Shown here: positions 1 to 10,573 of the stretch, piece after piece
Numbering within the stretch: position 1 is the stretch's first letter
How the letters are laid out: each line of letters begins with the position of its first letter
Source of the DNA: Entamoeba invadens IP1
Lineage: Eukaryota; Evosea; Mastigamoebida; Endamoebidae
Reading direction: 5' to 3'
DNA length: 37,160 bases
Assembly: GCF_000330505.1 (NCBI RefSeq)
Contig: NW_004443681.1
Span: 1-37,160, forward strand
Made by a program: the position numbers and the translations under genes
Notes under the pieces: model-generated
What the model saw: only the letters and a program-made list of their open reading frames with translations
What the model was told of the DNA's origin: nothing
Databases searched by the model: none

Positions 1-599
1 TAATTTTAATGAATTCTCAATAAACAATTAAAATTTAATAATTTATTATATTAAAATATTAATTGTATTAATCAAAATCATTGTTACGTTTCGATTCAAT
101 TTTTAAATAAAGTAAAATTACATAAAAATAAGAATGGATTCAAAAGTCAACAGATTTTAAAAAATCGAATTTTGGACTATAAAAGAAAAAATTATGAACT
201 CAAAACAGTCATTCATTGCGATATTTATAATATGCGGGGAGAGATCGTGGTAAAATATAATATATAATGTGTGTGAGAGCGAGATAATTTAATTTGCCAC
301 GGTCGTTGACAACTTTTTGTGTGGCGTGTGAACAAAATGTTTAAATGTGTGTTGTATGATAAAAAAAGAGAACTCGATTTTCTTCCGAAATAATTTATTT
401 TATCAACAAAAATATAAATGATTTGTTTTTATTCATTGGTTGTTCTTTGGTTTCATTGGTTTTTTATTAATTTCTAAAATTGCAAAACAACAAAAACAAA
501 AATAGAAATTAACGTGTTTTAACTTCCCAAAACTGCAGAGCAGGGTTTTTCTTTTTTAAAATACGTGTAAATATTGTTTTTTCCTTTAAAAGTTTCTAA
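1..599. other. A+T-rich spacer
   Basis: I see no supportable gene here. The stretch is A+T-rich apart from a small G-rich patch at about 230-310. That patch holds the loosely complementary words gatcgtggtaaa and tttgccacggtc, an imperfect inverted pair that I cannot assign to an element. Confidence 0.5.
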
Positions 600-2204
600 T
601 AAATTCCCCAACTAGTTTATGGATCCTAACCAGTTTATAGACCCCCTATAATTTGATTTTTTCAATATGAATTGTTGTGATGTGACCATGGTCCAAAACA
701 ATATTTTCAACTTCAATACCAATAAGTTTATCGACGTTGTAATTATCCAAAATCAAGCATTTTATTAAATTTAAAATATGTTTTTATTAGTGGTCGATAT
801 TCAAAACAATTTTAATAACAAATTTGTTCAAATCCTTAAATGTAAAATCTATTGATCACAATTTATTTTTTTTTCAAAGGTTCCCAAATCACTTTTGTTT
901 TAACATGATAAATCTAAATTATTGGAAACGTCATAAAAAAGATTTTTTGTTTTTATAATGAAATTTGAAGTTAAATGTCACTTCTCCTATTTTTTCAATT
1001 CCTTTTAAAAACAATTATAGTTAAAAATTTAACACGTAATTTATACACAACTTCCATACCAACTTATACAAAAGGTTTATGTACTTTATTTTTTAATGTT
1101 ACTTTACAACTTTTGTCACAATTATATTTCTTAACATTCTAACACTCAAATTAATTTAAATTTACATTGTGATTTATAATTACAATTTCCTCTATTTTAG
1201 ACCCACTCATCACCGCGCCCCCTACAATTGTTATCACCACATATTTCATTGTTGTTGGAAGTATTATTTTGTTAAAGTTTACATATTCCAACACAACTTT
1301 CTCAATATTAATTGGCTTTTTCATATGTGTCAAATCACAGATAATAACTAAGTTGTCTTAAAATATTTTTTAACATCCTCGGTAACATATAATTTTGTTG
1401 GAAGTCTAATTTCCAATAATTTAAAAAGGTCGTATATTCCAATCATTTATTATACACTTTTGCTACTACTTTTTGGGAGCTCTCTACACTTAAGGTAGGA
1501 ATATAACTTATGCTCCCCTTTCGAATAATTGAATTGAAAACGATATCTGTAATGTATGAAATATAAAATTAAACATTTTCAGGGAGTGTAGAGAGCTCGT
1601 AATGTTTTCTAAAAACAACTTGGGTTGGCTGTACACGAAAAATTAAATTTTAAATTGCGTTTTGGATATTTAGAAAATTGAATTGTGTGAATAACAGTGT
1701 TGTTGATAAATTTGTTAACAATAAGACATTTTTAAAACTTAGGTGGCTCAAAATATCGAGAAAATAGGTTGAGTCGGTTGTTGTGTTGTAAAACTTTATT
1801 GAAATGGTTTTGAGTTAAACAAATTAACTCAAGTTTTTTGCAAATGTTTGTATATCATTTTTGAATATTCGAATATAACTAACGTGCTCAAAAAACCATA
1901 CTGTTCTGAATAGAACGGTTATTGTTTCTGATGGGCACTTAACTTTTGAATTAAAAGTCTTTCGTCTGTATTCATTCAAAAAAGTGGCAAAAGTTTCCAA
2001 GAAACTCATGTCATTTTTAATTCATTGGGAAGATACATTGTTTTTAATTTTAAGAAGACTAAATGGGTTGATGTTCAAACTTTTTGTGACATTATTAGTG
2101 AAATGGTTAAAACAAACAAAATTGTATATATATGAAAAAGTTGGAAAGTATAAAAGTACATTTCTCAGTTAAAATAATTCAAGACGGCTGAGTATTTTTT
2201 GCAT
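600..2204 (-). pseudogene. decayed BspA-like leucine-rich-repeat (LRR) gene
   Basis: Reading the minus strand from an ATG at 2204-2202 gives the usual N-terminal layout of Entamoeba BspA-like LRR proteins. There is a short lead, then LRNVLLYFPTFSYIYNF, then a SLNINPF motif. This is followed by LRR-like segments rich in regularly spaced Leu, Ile, Val and Asn. Later fragments keep the pattern: KNVLLLTNL (about 1700), LLEIRLPTKLYV (about 1400), IILPTTMKYVVIT (about 1250) and VENIVLDHGHITTIHI (about 680). The frame is broken by a TAA 11 codons after the ATG (2171-2169), by a TGA before the MSFLETF segment, and by several later stops and shifts, so it cannot be expressed whole. The family is large and repetitive in Entamoeba; most members are unstudied and some are thought to be surface or scaffold proteins. 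The 3' limit near 600 is approximate. No SPRY domain was seen. Confidence 0.55.
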
Positions 2205-2792
2205 AATTTTTAATTTAAGTTTACTGTTATCATTTTTTGTAAATAGCTTGTTATTTATCATAATTGATGGTTCATCATCGAATTTAAAACGGAATATTAA
2301 CAAATTACTTGGGTTATAAAACAATTATTTCAATGTTAAAAAAAATAATGTTTATATTATCAAATATATATATACAGTTTTTGAAATAATAAATTTTTTT
2401 ATTTTATATATTTCGAATTCAATAACACAGAATTAACCTGTGTTTAAGACAAGAAAAATAATAATTATAAAATAAATATGTTACTCATTTTTCATGTAAA
2501 CGTGACCTTTTTCTTATTTTTTTAAACCAGGCAGTGTAAAAAAGTTCTAGTAAATATTTTAAGTAATTTTTTAAATTAAAAGTTTACAAAAACTGGCATT
2601 TATGTCGATTTTTTGGCTAATATGTTAACGACCGTCGTAAAGGATTTAAACACTTAAAATAAAGTTTTTATTCCACGAGTTAGCAAAGAAAAAATAACCA
2701 ATGATAACACAAATAGAAAATAATTGGTCAATCACTTTAACAATTTTTATTGTTGTTTCTCATTTAATTTATTATAATTTAAAATATATATA
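2205..2792. other. A+T-rich spacer
   Basis: This lies between the LRR pseudogene start and the left end of repeat copy A. It contains A and T runs and an alternating AT tract at about 2784-2796 that abuts the repeat. I see no gene. Confidence 0.5.
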
Positions 2793-2836
2793 TATAAAGT
2801 CGAATTTTTAATTAACGATGGAGAAAACTAACTATA

Positions 2837-2879
2837 CAGTTAACGGAAAAAGTGGGATGCTGAGAAAAAGGGGGATGCT
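2837..2879 (+). repeat. left terminal inverted repeat of the 2.45 kb pogo element
   Basis: It starts CAGTTAACGGAAA and contains GGGATGCT at 2854-2861 and again at 2872-2879. A third, partial GGGATGC lies at 2982-2988. Repeated motifs like these are the likely transposase-binding sites; that role is inferred. Confidence 0.9.
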
Positions 2880-3081
2880 ACTCCAAAAATAAAAATTATT
2901 TGGTTTTTTTCGATTTTTAAATTATTTTTATTAAAGTTTTTATTATTATTTGTAGTTAAATTAAAAATAACAATGGAATTTGGGATGCAGCGCTTCAAAT
3001 AAAATAAAAAATTAATTATAATTATTATTATATTGATACAAAACAATAAATAAAGTTAGAACTAAAAACTAAAAAAACAAC

Positions 3082-5113
3082 ATGGAAAAACAACAGACCA
3101 ACCCTTTCTCGTTGGGAAACGAGGATGTAAGAATATTGGCACCAATTAAACTTGGTGAAATGTTAACACCGCATTTTATTGAAGAAAACATACAACTATT
3201 CCAATCTATCGTTGACAAGAAAACTTATAAAGAACTCAAACCTGGTTATAGTATTGAACAAATTGAAACATTTTTGATTACTTATGAAAGTTCTATGCCA
3301 ATTAATACTACAAAAGATTTTTCCGAAAAACCCAGAAAACTCTACGAAAGATTGAAAAACGATGTCGAGTTATTAATTAAAATGAAAGATTCCACATTAC
3401 GACTACAATTTGGTTTAATTTATTCTAAATATAAATTTCATGATGAGTGCACTCACAGATCATTAGCAGTTTTATTTAATATAAACCTTGGCATAATATC
3501 CAAACAAATTTCATATTATAATAAAGAGTTGATTGATGGTAGGAATTATATCTGAAGACATTCTTTGATAACTCCACTAAGTGAAATCGTTTTTTCATCG
3601 TTTTATAAGTTTTGTTCAACTCAGAATTTGGCAATTACACTAAAATCGTTTGCGTTGATATTAGAAAAAACACAATCAAAGAAGGTTGAAAATGACACAT
3701 TAAGAAAGTGGTTAATGGTTCATTTGAATTTAAAATACGTTAATGGAATTCCTGAAGATATGGGTAGACTGCGAATTGATCCTTCAAATGTAATCACCAA
3801 CTATCTGGATCTCTCCAAATTCAACGGCATTCCAATACAACTAGTATTCAATATCGACGAAATTGGTTTTGAAGACCGTGCCGATAGAAAAAACATTAAA
3901 GTGTTTGTACCTTCAAATGTAAATGTAAATAAAGTCAAAATTGGTTACAATAGAGGAAGGAAACGCACGACCTTGTTATGTATGATATCTATGGCAGGAG
4001 AAGTTCATTGTCCAGGAGCAGTGGTTGGATTGAAAAATTTACCCATTGAAATGTTCAAACACAATTGTGACTTGACCTTTTATTTTTCGGAAACTGGTTT
4101 CGCAACAAAAAACATCTTTACAACCTGGTTTGTGGAAAAGGTTGTACCGACCATTAACTCAATCAAAGTGAAGTATGGTTTTGATATTAACACACCCTCC
4201 CTTGTGACTATGGATGGGTTTAGCGGGCACGATATTGAAGTATTGAGGGAAATATGCGCCAAGAATAACATCCACATCCACATGTATGTTCCTCATACTT
4301 CGCATTTAGTTCAACCACTAGACCTATGTCTATTCGGATGCGTCAAGAAGACAAAGACAAATACCACACCACTTTTTGCCACACAAATTAGTGTAAATCA
4401 GCAACCCCGTGGTAATAGTGTTTTTTCCGTTTCAAGTGATTGTCATATCGGTGAAAATGACAGATTCAAAGGAGCAATGGAAGATTTAATTAAAGAAATA
4501 GCCAATTTTACTAACACTTCCACTGATGCACTGAAAAAAAGAAAAAAGAGCTAAAAACGGAGAGTCTTTTATAAGAAGTATGGCAGAAATCATGAACTCT
4601 ATTGATCTCTCCTCTTTTCATAAGAATGTCATTTTATCATTCGAACGAGGAGGAATGGTTTCTAGGTTTGTGGACGGTAAATGGAGGTTCTATGATGACA
4701 TACAAAGTGCCGAAAGATTTATTAAAGAATACAAAACTTACATCACAAATAATGTATTTATCAGAAAGGAGTTAATGGTCAAATTAACTGCACCAAACAA
4801 CACCAAAGAAAAGGTGTCCATAATGGAAACGTCATCATGTACCGACTATCGACCAGATGATCACTCGAAGTTATCTTATGTCAATTACTTTCTGTCTGGG
4901 ATTACAGCTGATAATGTCTGTACTGTCGCTCATTTAAACATGCTTAGTTCACTGTCTGAAATGCTGTACTGTAATGTAATTAACATGGATGATGAATATC
5001 AAAGATACAAATCACTGCAACCAAATGAAACTACTATTAATTATCATGGTTTGAATTTGTCTTTGGAGGTCTCAGAAGAAGAGTTGTTGGAAATCGAAAG
5101 ATATGAAAATTAA
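3082..5113 (+). pseudogene. pogo-type (DDE_1) transposase, broken by one stop and one frameshift
   Basis: The reading frame opens at an ATG at 3082 and runs to 4554 in one frame, except for a single TGA at 3553-3555. It then continues one base out of register from about 4535 to the stop at 5113. The shift falls in the A-runs at 4534-4547. The N-terminal part (3082-3552) has a helix-turn-helix-like stretch around RSLAVLFNINLGIISKQI. The catalytic core is typical of pogo/Tigger DDE_1 transposases: the first Asp in FNIDEIGF (about 3856), the second in TMDGFSGHDIEVL (about 4213), and the third in HTSHLVQPLDLCLFG (about 4320). The second and third Asp are 36 residues apart. The roughly 170-residue tail is acidic at its end. 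It would cut and rejoin the element ends. The TGA is one change from CGA (Arg). Either lesion could be real decay or, for the A-run, a sequencing error. Confidence 0.88.
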
Positions 5114-5247
5114 TTTTATTGCTAGTTTATTTTAATTGTTGTTTTTTACAAAAAATCCTTTTTTGAAATAAAATGGTTTTGATACAATTTAGTATATTCA
5201 AATTGTGAACCTTCTATTTTGGTTTTAAAAATTAACCAATAGTTGTG

Positions 5248-5289
5248 AGCATCCTCCTTTTTCTAGCATCCCCTTATTTCCGCCTACTG
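5248..5289 (-). repeat. right terminal inverted repeat of the 2.45 kb pogo element
   Basis: Read on the minus strand it begins CAGTAGGCGGAAATAAGGGG. It carries the GGATGCT motif twice (5265-5272 and 5248-5254), mirroring the left end with a few mismatches and a one-base gap. Confidence 0.9.
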
Positions 5290-5783
5290 TACATTTAATT
5301 TTTTAATTATAATCAATAGCTTTTTTTTCGAAATAATTATTTTTTTGTTTTATTTTTAAAATTATTAACTTTTTAACCATATTATACATCCAAAAAAAGA
5401 AATGTGGAATTTGTAATTCCTCCTCTCGAGTAATATTAACACAACCGGCAGACTATTTACAATAGTTGACCGCAGAAGTGTCTTTGTTGTGGTGTAGTTA
5501 ATATAGTTAATTACAGAAGTTTCGTAGTTGTAAGGCGTTTAATAGGTGAAACCGATTGACTCGAAAAGCAAATAAAACGATTGACAACCAGCGTATCTTT
5601 GAGAATGTCAGATGGTAAAAATTAATAATAAATTTACTATTTATTTATGGTTTTTAATTGGCGATGGTCGATACTATATATTATAATATAAAAAAACTGA
5701 TATAGTAAATTTCCTAGTTGTATTTTTGGAATGTCGTTGATTAGAAATCAGACTTTATATGGTTGATTTTTTTACAACTAATA

Positions 5784-6159
5784 TATTTGCTTTAATAACA
5801 TATAAATATATATATTATTATTATTATTATTATTAAAAACAAAAATTATTTATTAAACAATGTTGTTTACTCATATATGTAAGTTGATTCCTTTTGGACC
5901 TTACCTGGTGTGTAATTTCAAGAAGTAGTTTTAAAAATTCATTCGATAATTTCAATTTTTGGCATATTTTGAGTTTAAATTCAATCCTCATTTTATGTAC
6001 ACAAATACAGCCATTTAATTACTATCCGATATAGTTATTAGACAGGCTCTAAGTATTAATTTAATTATAACAATCAATTCTTTGTTTTTATTAAATGTAA
6101 AGAATTTTTATTTTTACTAATAATAAAATTGTTATTAAGAGTGAATTAGTTGATCAACT
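5784..6159. other. spacer downstream of the proline-rich gene
   Basis: It holds an (ATT)n microsatellite of about 23 bp at 5813-5835 and otherwise plain A+T-rich sequence. No gene is seen. It would contain the 3' processing region of the minus-strand gene ending at 6160. Confidence 0.5.
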
Positions 6160-6708
6160 TTAAAATTGTGGATGATGTCGTCTTCCTCTTTCCCAACCTC
6201 CAAATCGACCAAAAGGTGGTGGTGGTGGGAAGCACATTTGACTGCATCCGAAAGGATTTTGTCCCATCATAGGAGGTGGAGGTGGGCAATACCCATAAAA
6301 TGGTTGATAGAATGGTCTTCTACCAAATCCGCATCCCATTTGGTCATATCCAAATTGATGTAGTGGGCAACTCATAGGTGGTGGAGGTGGTCTGTTATAC
6401 ATTTGGTTCATCATATACCATTTCCACATTCTCTTCATTTGTCGTCTCTCTTTATCCATTGGACACTTCTCATGTTTTCTTTTACACTTGTCGTAGTCTT
6501 TATCACTTTCTTCGTCGACTTCTGAAGAAGAAGACTCGTCTTTCTCAGTTTCGTATTTGATGTACTCGTCAAGTAAAGTCTGTTGTTCTGAAGTCAGAGT
6601 CTTCTTAAACTCAGCGAAGTCTGTTTCAAGCTTCTTTTCATTTTCAATGCGCTGTTTCTCGGCTTCTCGCTTTTCCTTGCGGTATTTTTGGTGTTCACAA
6701 TTCTCCAT
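6160..6708 (-). CDS. proline-rich, coiled-coil hypothetical protein (182 aa)
   Basis: This is an intact ATG-to-TAA frame with codon use clearly unlike the surrounding DNA. Residues 1-50 are highly charged (Lys, Glu, Arg, Gln) and likely form a helix or coiled coil (RKEKREAEKQRIENEKKL). Residues 55-75 are acidic and Ser-rich (SSSSEVDEESDKDYDK). Then comes a basic Met- and Trp-containing patch (RRQMKRMWKWYMMNQMY). The C-terminal half has three PPPPP blocks separated by Gly-, Phe- and Tyr-rich linkers and ends in a basic GRRHHPQF tail. Polyproline blocks often bind SH3, WW or profilin partners, but nothing here shows which. No signal peptide or membrane helix is present. Upstream on the coding strand is a tttttaaataaacg box about 25-40 bases before the start, resembling a TATA-like element. 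I recognise no named family. It lies between the two inverted repeat copies. Confidence 0.82.
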   Translation of the reverse strand: MENCEHQKYRKEKREAEKQRIENEKKLETDFAEFKKTLTSEQQTLLDEYIKYETEKDESSSSEVDEESDKDYDKCKRKHEKCPMDKERRQMKRMWKWYMMNQMYNRPPPPPMSCPLHQFGYDQMGCGFGRRPFYQPFYGYCPPPPPMMGQNPFGCSQMCFPPPPPFGRFGGWERGRRHHPQF

Positions 6709-8054
6709 TTTGTTTTACTGAATTCGTTTATTTAAAAAGTTGTTTATATATTTGGCCAATCCGATTTCAGTCATAGTAATCCGTTTTTATTAAAAGTGCT
6801 CAACAGATTACTCATTTTTTGTTCTTTTTTTCAATTAAGACATTGATTTTTTGGTTTAAAATGAAATCATATTTTGACTTTTTTGAAGTTTAGAACTTAA
6901 AAATAACTCTAATATTCAAAATACAAATATTTAGTAGATAACCATTTAATACTCAAAATACAATATTTGATAATTATCACGTTGTCTTGCAGATTGTGGT
7001 AAAGGTGTGGAATTGTCGACATTTACTTTATTTATTGCAAAAATATCACGTTTTGTCAATGACTGCTTAAAATATACATCATAAAAAGGTTTCAAATAAA
7101 ATGTTAAATTGAATATATATAATATGTTTTCATAAAAATACATACCGTATTATTTTAATGAAAATTTGTATTTTTTGAAAAAAATACAAATTCAAAAAAA
7201 TAATTAAATATATATGATAATAATAACATATATATGTAATTATTCAAAGTTGTTGTTTTTAACAGTATTTGACAACATAAAAATACTAATTATTATGCCT
7301 TAAAAATGCCAAATTAAATATATACATAGTTAACAATTATTATTATTTAAAATATGAATACGTCATAAACCACACGATTTTGATGTTTTTGTACCAATAT
7401 ATAATATAATTATAAAATCATTATAATTTATTTCTTTATTTGCAACTTGTTGCACTCGTTCAGTACATTGTTTGATTCAATAATCTAGTGCTGATAGTTA
7501 CAAAATGTGTATTATATTTGATTAACAAATCAAATATAATTTTTATTGTCAATGTTAAAACAAATTTTATACAATTTATATACATGGTTTTGATATGTCA
7601 TTATGACTCATATCAAAATATTTAGTTTTTTAGTTCAATATAATATACAATATTAAACAACAAAATATATTGATTTTGAGAATACGACAAACAAAAAAAC
7701 GATTATTATTTTATTACTGAAGTATCAACTTTATAATAAATAATCTAAATAATATTTGATTATTTAGCAAACATCACAAAAAACTCGATATTTTTATTTT
7801 ATTAATAATATTACAATAATTCTATTTAATGTATTATATATTTAATTGTGTAATACTTGTGAATATAAATATGTAAAGTTATCGACAATTAAATGATTGC
7901 ATCGATAATTATAATATTAAACGATTAAAGTTAAACAATGAACAAGTTTTAAATTCATATTTTTTAAAACACACACTTTATATTGTATATTAAAAATAAA
8001 TAAAATACAAAACCATATTAAAACATTGTTTATTTTAAACTTTCAAACAATTTG
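6709..8054. other. A+T-rich intergenic region with two hairpins
   Basis: I see no gene. The stretch separates the divergently transcribed proline-rich gene and the TLDc gene, so it holds both promoters. Apart from two nearby inverted repeats at 7511-7540 and 7588-7618, it is featureless A+T-rich DNA. Confidence 0.5.
7511..7540. repeat. perfect hairpin, 13 bp stem
   Basis: ATTATATTTGATT is followed by a four-base aaca loop and its exact reverse complement. A second hairpin, with a 10 bp stem (TTTTGATATG and CATATCAAAA), lies at 7588-7618. They may be chance in A+T-rich DNA, terminator-like structures, or footprints of a small element. Confidence 0.6.
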
Positions 8055-8972
8055 ATGGAAAGCTCTCTTGACAGCATTATTGCTCTTTGTAATGAAGCCA
8101 AGACCAAATTGAATGCTTACAACAATTATTACCCTTCTTAGCTCTAGCCCCAGACAAAAGCAAGCCATTAAAAGTTCGTTATAAAGCTGCTCAATCACTT
8201 TTTGACAAGGCTTCGGAGAATGTTGCACGTTGGGGAGCTTTCCAAAGTGCACTCAAAACTGTGAACAAGTTTCTCGTTGATCTTTCAAATCAATTTACTT
8301 CTGAATCGAGTCGAAGTGAAAACAAAGCAGATGAATACAACAAAGTGTATTCTCTCCTCAAAAGTGTAGAAAAAGAGAGATTTGCAGTTCAAATGCACGA
8401 GTTGAGTACGTCGAGCCAAACAAAGAAATCACCCAAGATTACAAACAAACAATTAGCATTACTTCTACCTCAATATATCAGTAAAGTCGCGCAACAAAAG
8501 ATAGAGACGCGGAGTGGTCTTAAATTTGAGAAAGTAATTTTTGATGGTGAGAAAGACGACTTCTCGCCAAACACATCAGTTTTTGGAGAGAAAATCAATC
8601 AAATTGAGAATTTGTGTTACATAATACAGAGTGAGAATAACAACACTTTTGGTGGTGTCATTTGTAACCAAATTAATGTTGATCCGGACGAAGACTATTT
8701 CTTGAAAGACGACAAGGCCTTTGTGTTCAATTTAAACGGAGAACAATCAGACAGATATATAGAAGGAGGCGATATTATCAAATTTTCATGCGTTGTTGGA
8801 TCTATTAAAAATGAAGACTATTTTTTGGGATGTGTGGATATGCTATTTGTCTTGGTAAAAAAGTAATAAAATTAAAGAGTGCCAATACGTCATCAACAAG
8901 ATGCCTTATGGAAAGTTGTGTGGTGGTGACAACTTCAAGTTAAAGAATTTTGCTGTTTTCAAACTCGAATAA
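8055..8972 (+). pseudogene. TLDc-domain protein gene with two frameshifts
   Basis: The gene starts at an ATG (8055) with MESSLDSIIALCNEAKTKL. It meets a TAG at 8139 in that frame but continues at once in another (LALAPDKSKPLKVRYKAAQ) through a helical N-terminal region. It then reads into a TLDc-like domain: a KFEKVIFDGEKDDFSPNTS motif, NNTFGGVICNQI, and a FVFNLNG strand. The frame ends at 8866, but the domain's closing segment (PYGKLCGGDNFKLKNFAVF) follows in another frame to a TAA at 8970-8972. This puts a second shift in the A-run near 8858-8863. Full length would be about 305 residues, normal for Entamoeba TLDc-like proteins, a large family of unknown cellular role there. Two single-base shifts, one of them in a homopolymer, could be true decay or assembly error. 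Confidence 0.7.
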
Positions 8973-10060
8973 ATTCGTTTTTAGCAAGTCGATTTTGGTT
9001 GTATTTGAACGTTGAATACACAGCATTACATTCTATTGTGATTTTTAATTAAAAAACTAAATAAATAAATTACAAATTCGTTGTTATAATAGTAAATTCA
9101 ATATTAATCCAATTTGTTTTTTATAATTTATATTTATATCACAACATTTATATCAATTTCTGTTGATTTTTCAAAAAAAATGTAATTTCGTTTCGAAGTT
9201 GAATAAAACTTGTTTAAAACATAATTGATTTTTGAAATACACAATTCGCTTTAAATAAGCTCTTCATCCACATTATTAAAATATCACATAGATTAAACGA
9301 TTATATTAATATTAGTATATATCATATTATTTGTATTTTTAAACCAAGTTCATATTACATTATAAATAAAAACATAAACAATTATTAAACATCAACGTAT
9401 TTTTAATAAAAATGTAATGTCATCATATTAATATAATGTAATAATGATATCAAAGTTAAAGATATAGTCGGTTTGGGAAAGTTATTTATAATATTAAACT
9501 AATATATTTTTAAAGTCGTTATTAGAAGTAAATGTTCCAAACTTATAAGAAAAAATACAAAAATATACTTAATATGATTATTTAAAAACTAAATAACCAA
9601 TAACACAATCTTTAACCTAAATAAAGATAAAATTAAATAACCAATCTTATTTTAACTTTTAAAAGTCAATAAATACAGTTGACTTAGTAATTTAATTGAA
9701 CATAATTACAGGAAATTATTGCTAACAAACCAAAAGATAAGTTTAAAAGTCGTTTGGTAATCATTAAGTTGATAAACAGGTTATCTGAAATTCAATAACT
9801 CTTTTTTTTCGACTCTACCACACATTTTATTTCTTTGATTTACGTTGTTTTATAGTTTCAATCTTTTTTTGTTTGATTCATTTTTGTATTCGATCGTTTG
9901 AAGCGTGTTAGTTAACACTTTTTAAATATATCAACGTTTTTTTTGTTTATGTAGTGTACCAAATAAATGTTTTATTCGTTGATGTAAAAAGCGTTGTTTC
10001 AATGTTTTATGAGTGAATTGTTGACAATAGAATAAATTATTTTTTGTTTTTGCGTGTAAG
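8973..10060. other. A+T-rich intergenic region
   Basis: I see no gene, RNA or clear repeat between the TLDc gene and repeat copy B. Short T-runs and weak AT palindromes only. Confidence 0.5.
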
Positions 10061-10573
10061 TATTAGTTGTAAAAAAATCAACCATATAAAGTCTGATTTC
10101 TAATTAACGATATTCAAAAATACAACAAAAAAATTTACTATATCTGTTTTTTATATTATAATATATAGTATCGACCATCTCTAATTAAAACCATAAATAC
10201 ATAGTAATTTTCTTATTAATTTTTACCATCTGACATTCTCAAAGATACGCTGGTTGTCAATCGTTTTATTTGCTTTTCAAATTAATTGATATGACCTATT
10301 AAACACATCACAACAATGACACTTCTGTGATTAACTATAATAAATGGTCTGCAGGGTGTGTTAATATTACTCGGAAATTCATTAGAGAGGAATAACAAAC
10401 TCGACATTTCTTGCTTTTCTCCTTTTTTGAATGTATATTATTGTTAAAAAGTAAAAAAATTTTAAAAATAAAACAAAAAATAATTATTTCTAAAAAAAAG
10501 CTATTGATTATAATTAAAAAAACTAAATGTATAGTTGATTTTTTCCATCGTTTATTAAAAATCCGAATTTATA
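10061..10573 (-). repeat. 0.5 kb inverted-terminal-repeat element, copy B (uninterrupted)
   Basis: This is an inverted copy of the element at 2793-5783. On the plus strand it starts with tattagttgtaaaaaaatca, then the terminal repeat TATAAAGTCTGATTTCTAAT at 10085, and ends with the opposing repeat at about 10549-10573. Without the pogo insertion it is about 0.5 kb. At 10530-10531 a single TA stands where copy A has TA, transposon, TA. It differs from copy A by scattered substitutions and small indels, so the two did not arise very recently. No coding capacity was seen. Confidence 0.75.

Larger units (their letters stand above)
2837..5289 (+). mobile_element. pogo/Tigger-type DNA transposon, 2453 bp
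   Basis: The element begins CAGT and ends ACTG. It is flanked by TA at 2835-2836 and 5290-5291, the target duplication typical of Tc1/mariner/pogo elements. The roughly 43 bp terminal inverted repeats each hold two direct GGGATGCT-type motifs about 18 bp apart. The interior carries one transposase of the DDE_1 (pogo) family, now split by one stop and one frameshift. It sits inside repeat copy A. Copy B has the same site empty, with a single TA at 10530-10531, so the boundaries are certain to the base. The close match of the termini and the few lesions suggest a fairly recent insertion. Confidence 0.93.
2793..5783 (+). repeat. 0.5 kb inverted-terminal-repeat element, copy A (interrupted by a pogo transposon)
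   Basis: Without the 2453 bp insertion and one TA, this is about 0.5 kb and matches the reverse complement of 10061-10573 along its length. Shared blocks include gacaaccagcgtatctttga (about 5580) and gaaatcagactttatatggt (about 5745). Its ends are inverted copies of each other: TATAAAGTCGAATTTTTAAT at 2793 against TATAAAGTCTGATTTCTAAT read on the minus strand from 5759. This suggests a MITE-like element. Similarity between the copies runs about 24 bp past the right-hand terminal repeat, to 5783, so the true right boundary is uncertain. No coding capacity was seen outside the nested transposon. Confidence 0.7.

Noticed and set aside
1984..2172. Plus-strand 62-codon frame
   Set aside because: It is antisense to the N-terminal part of the LRR pseudogene, which gives a recognisable family signature on the minus strand.
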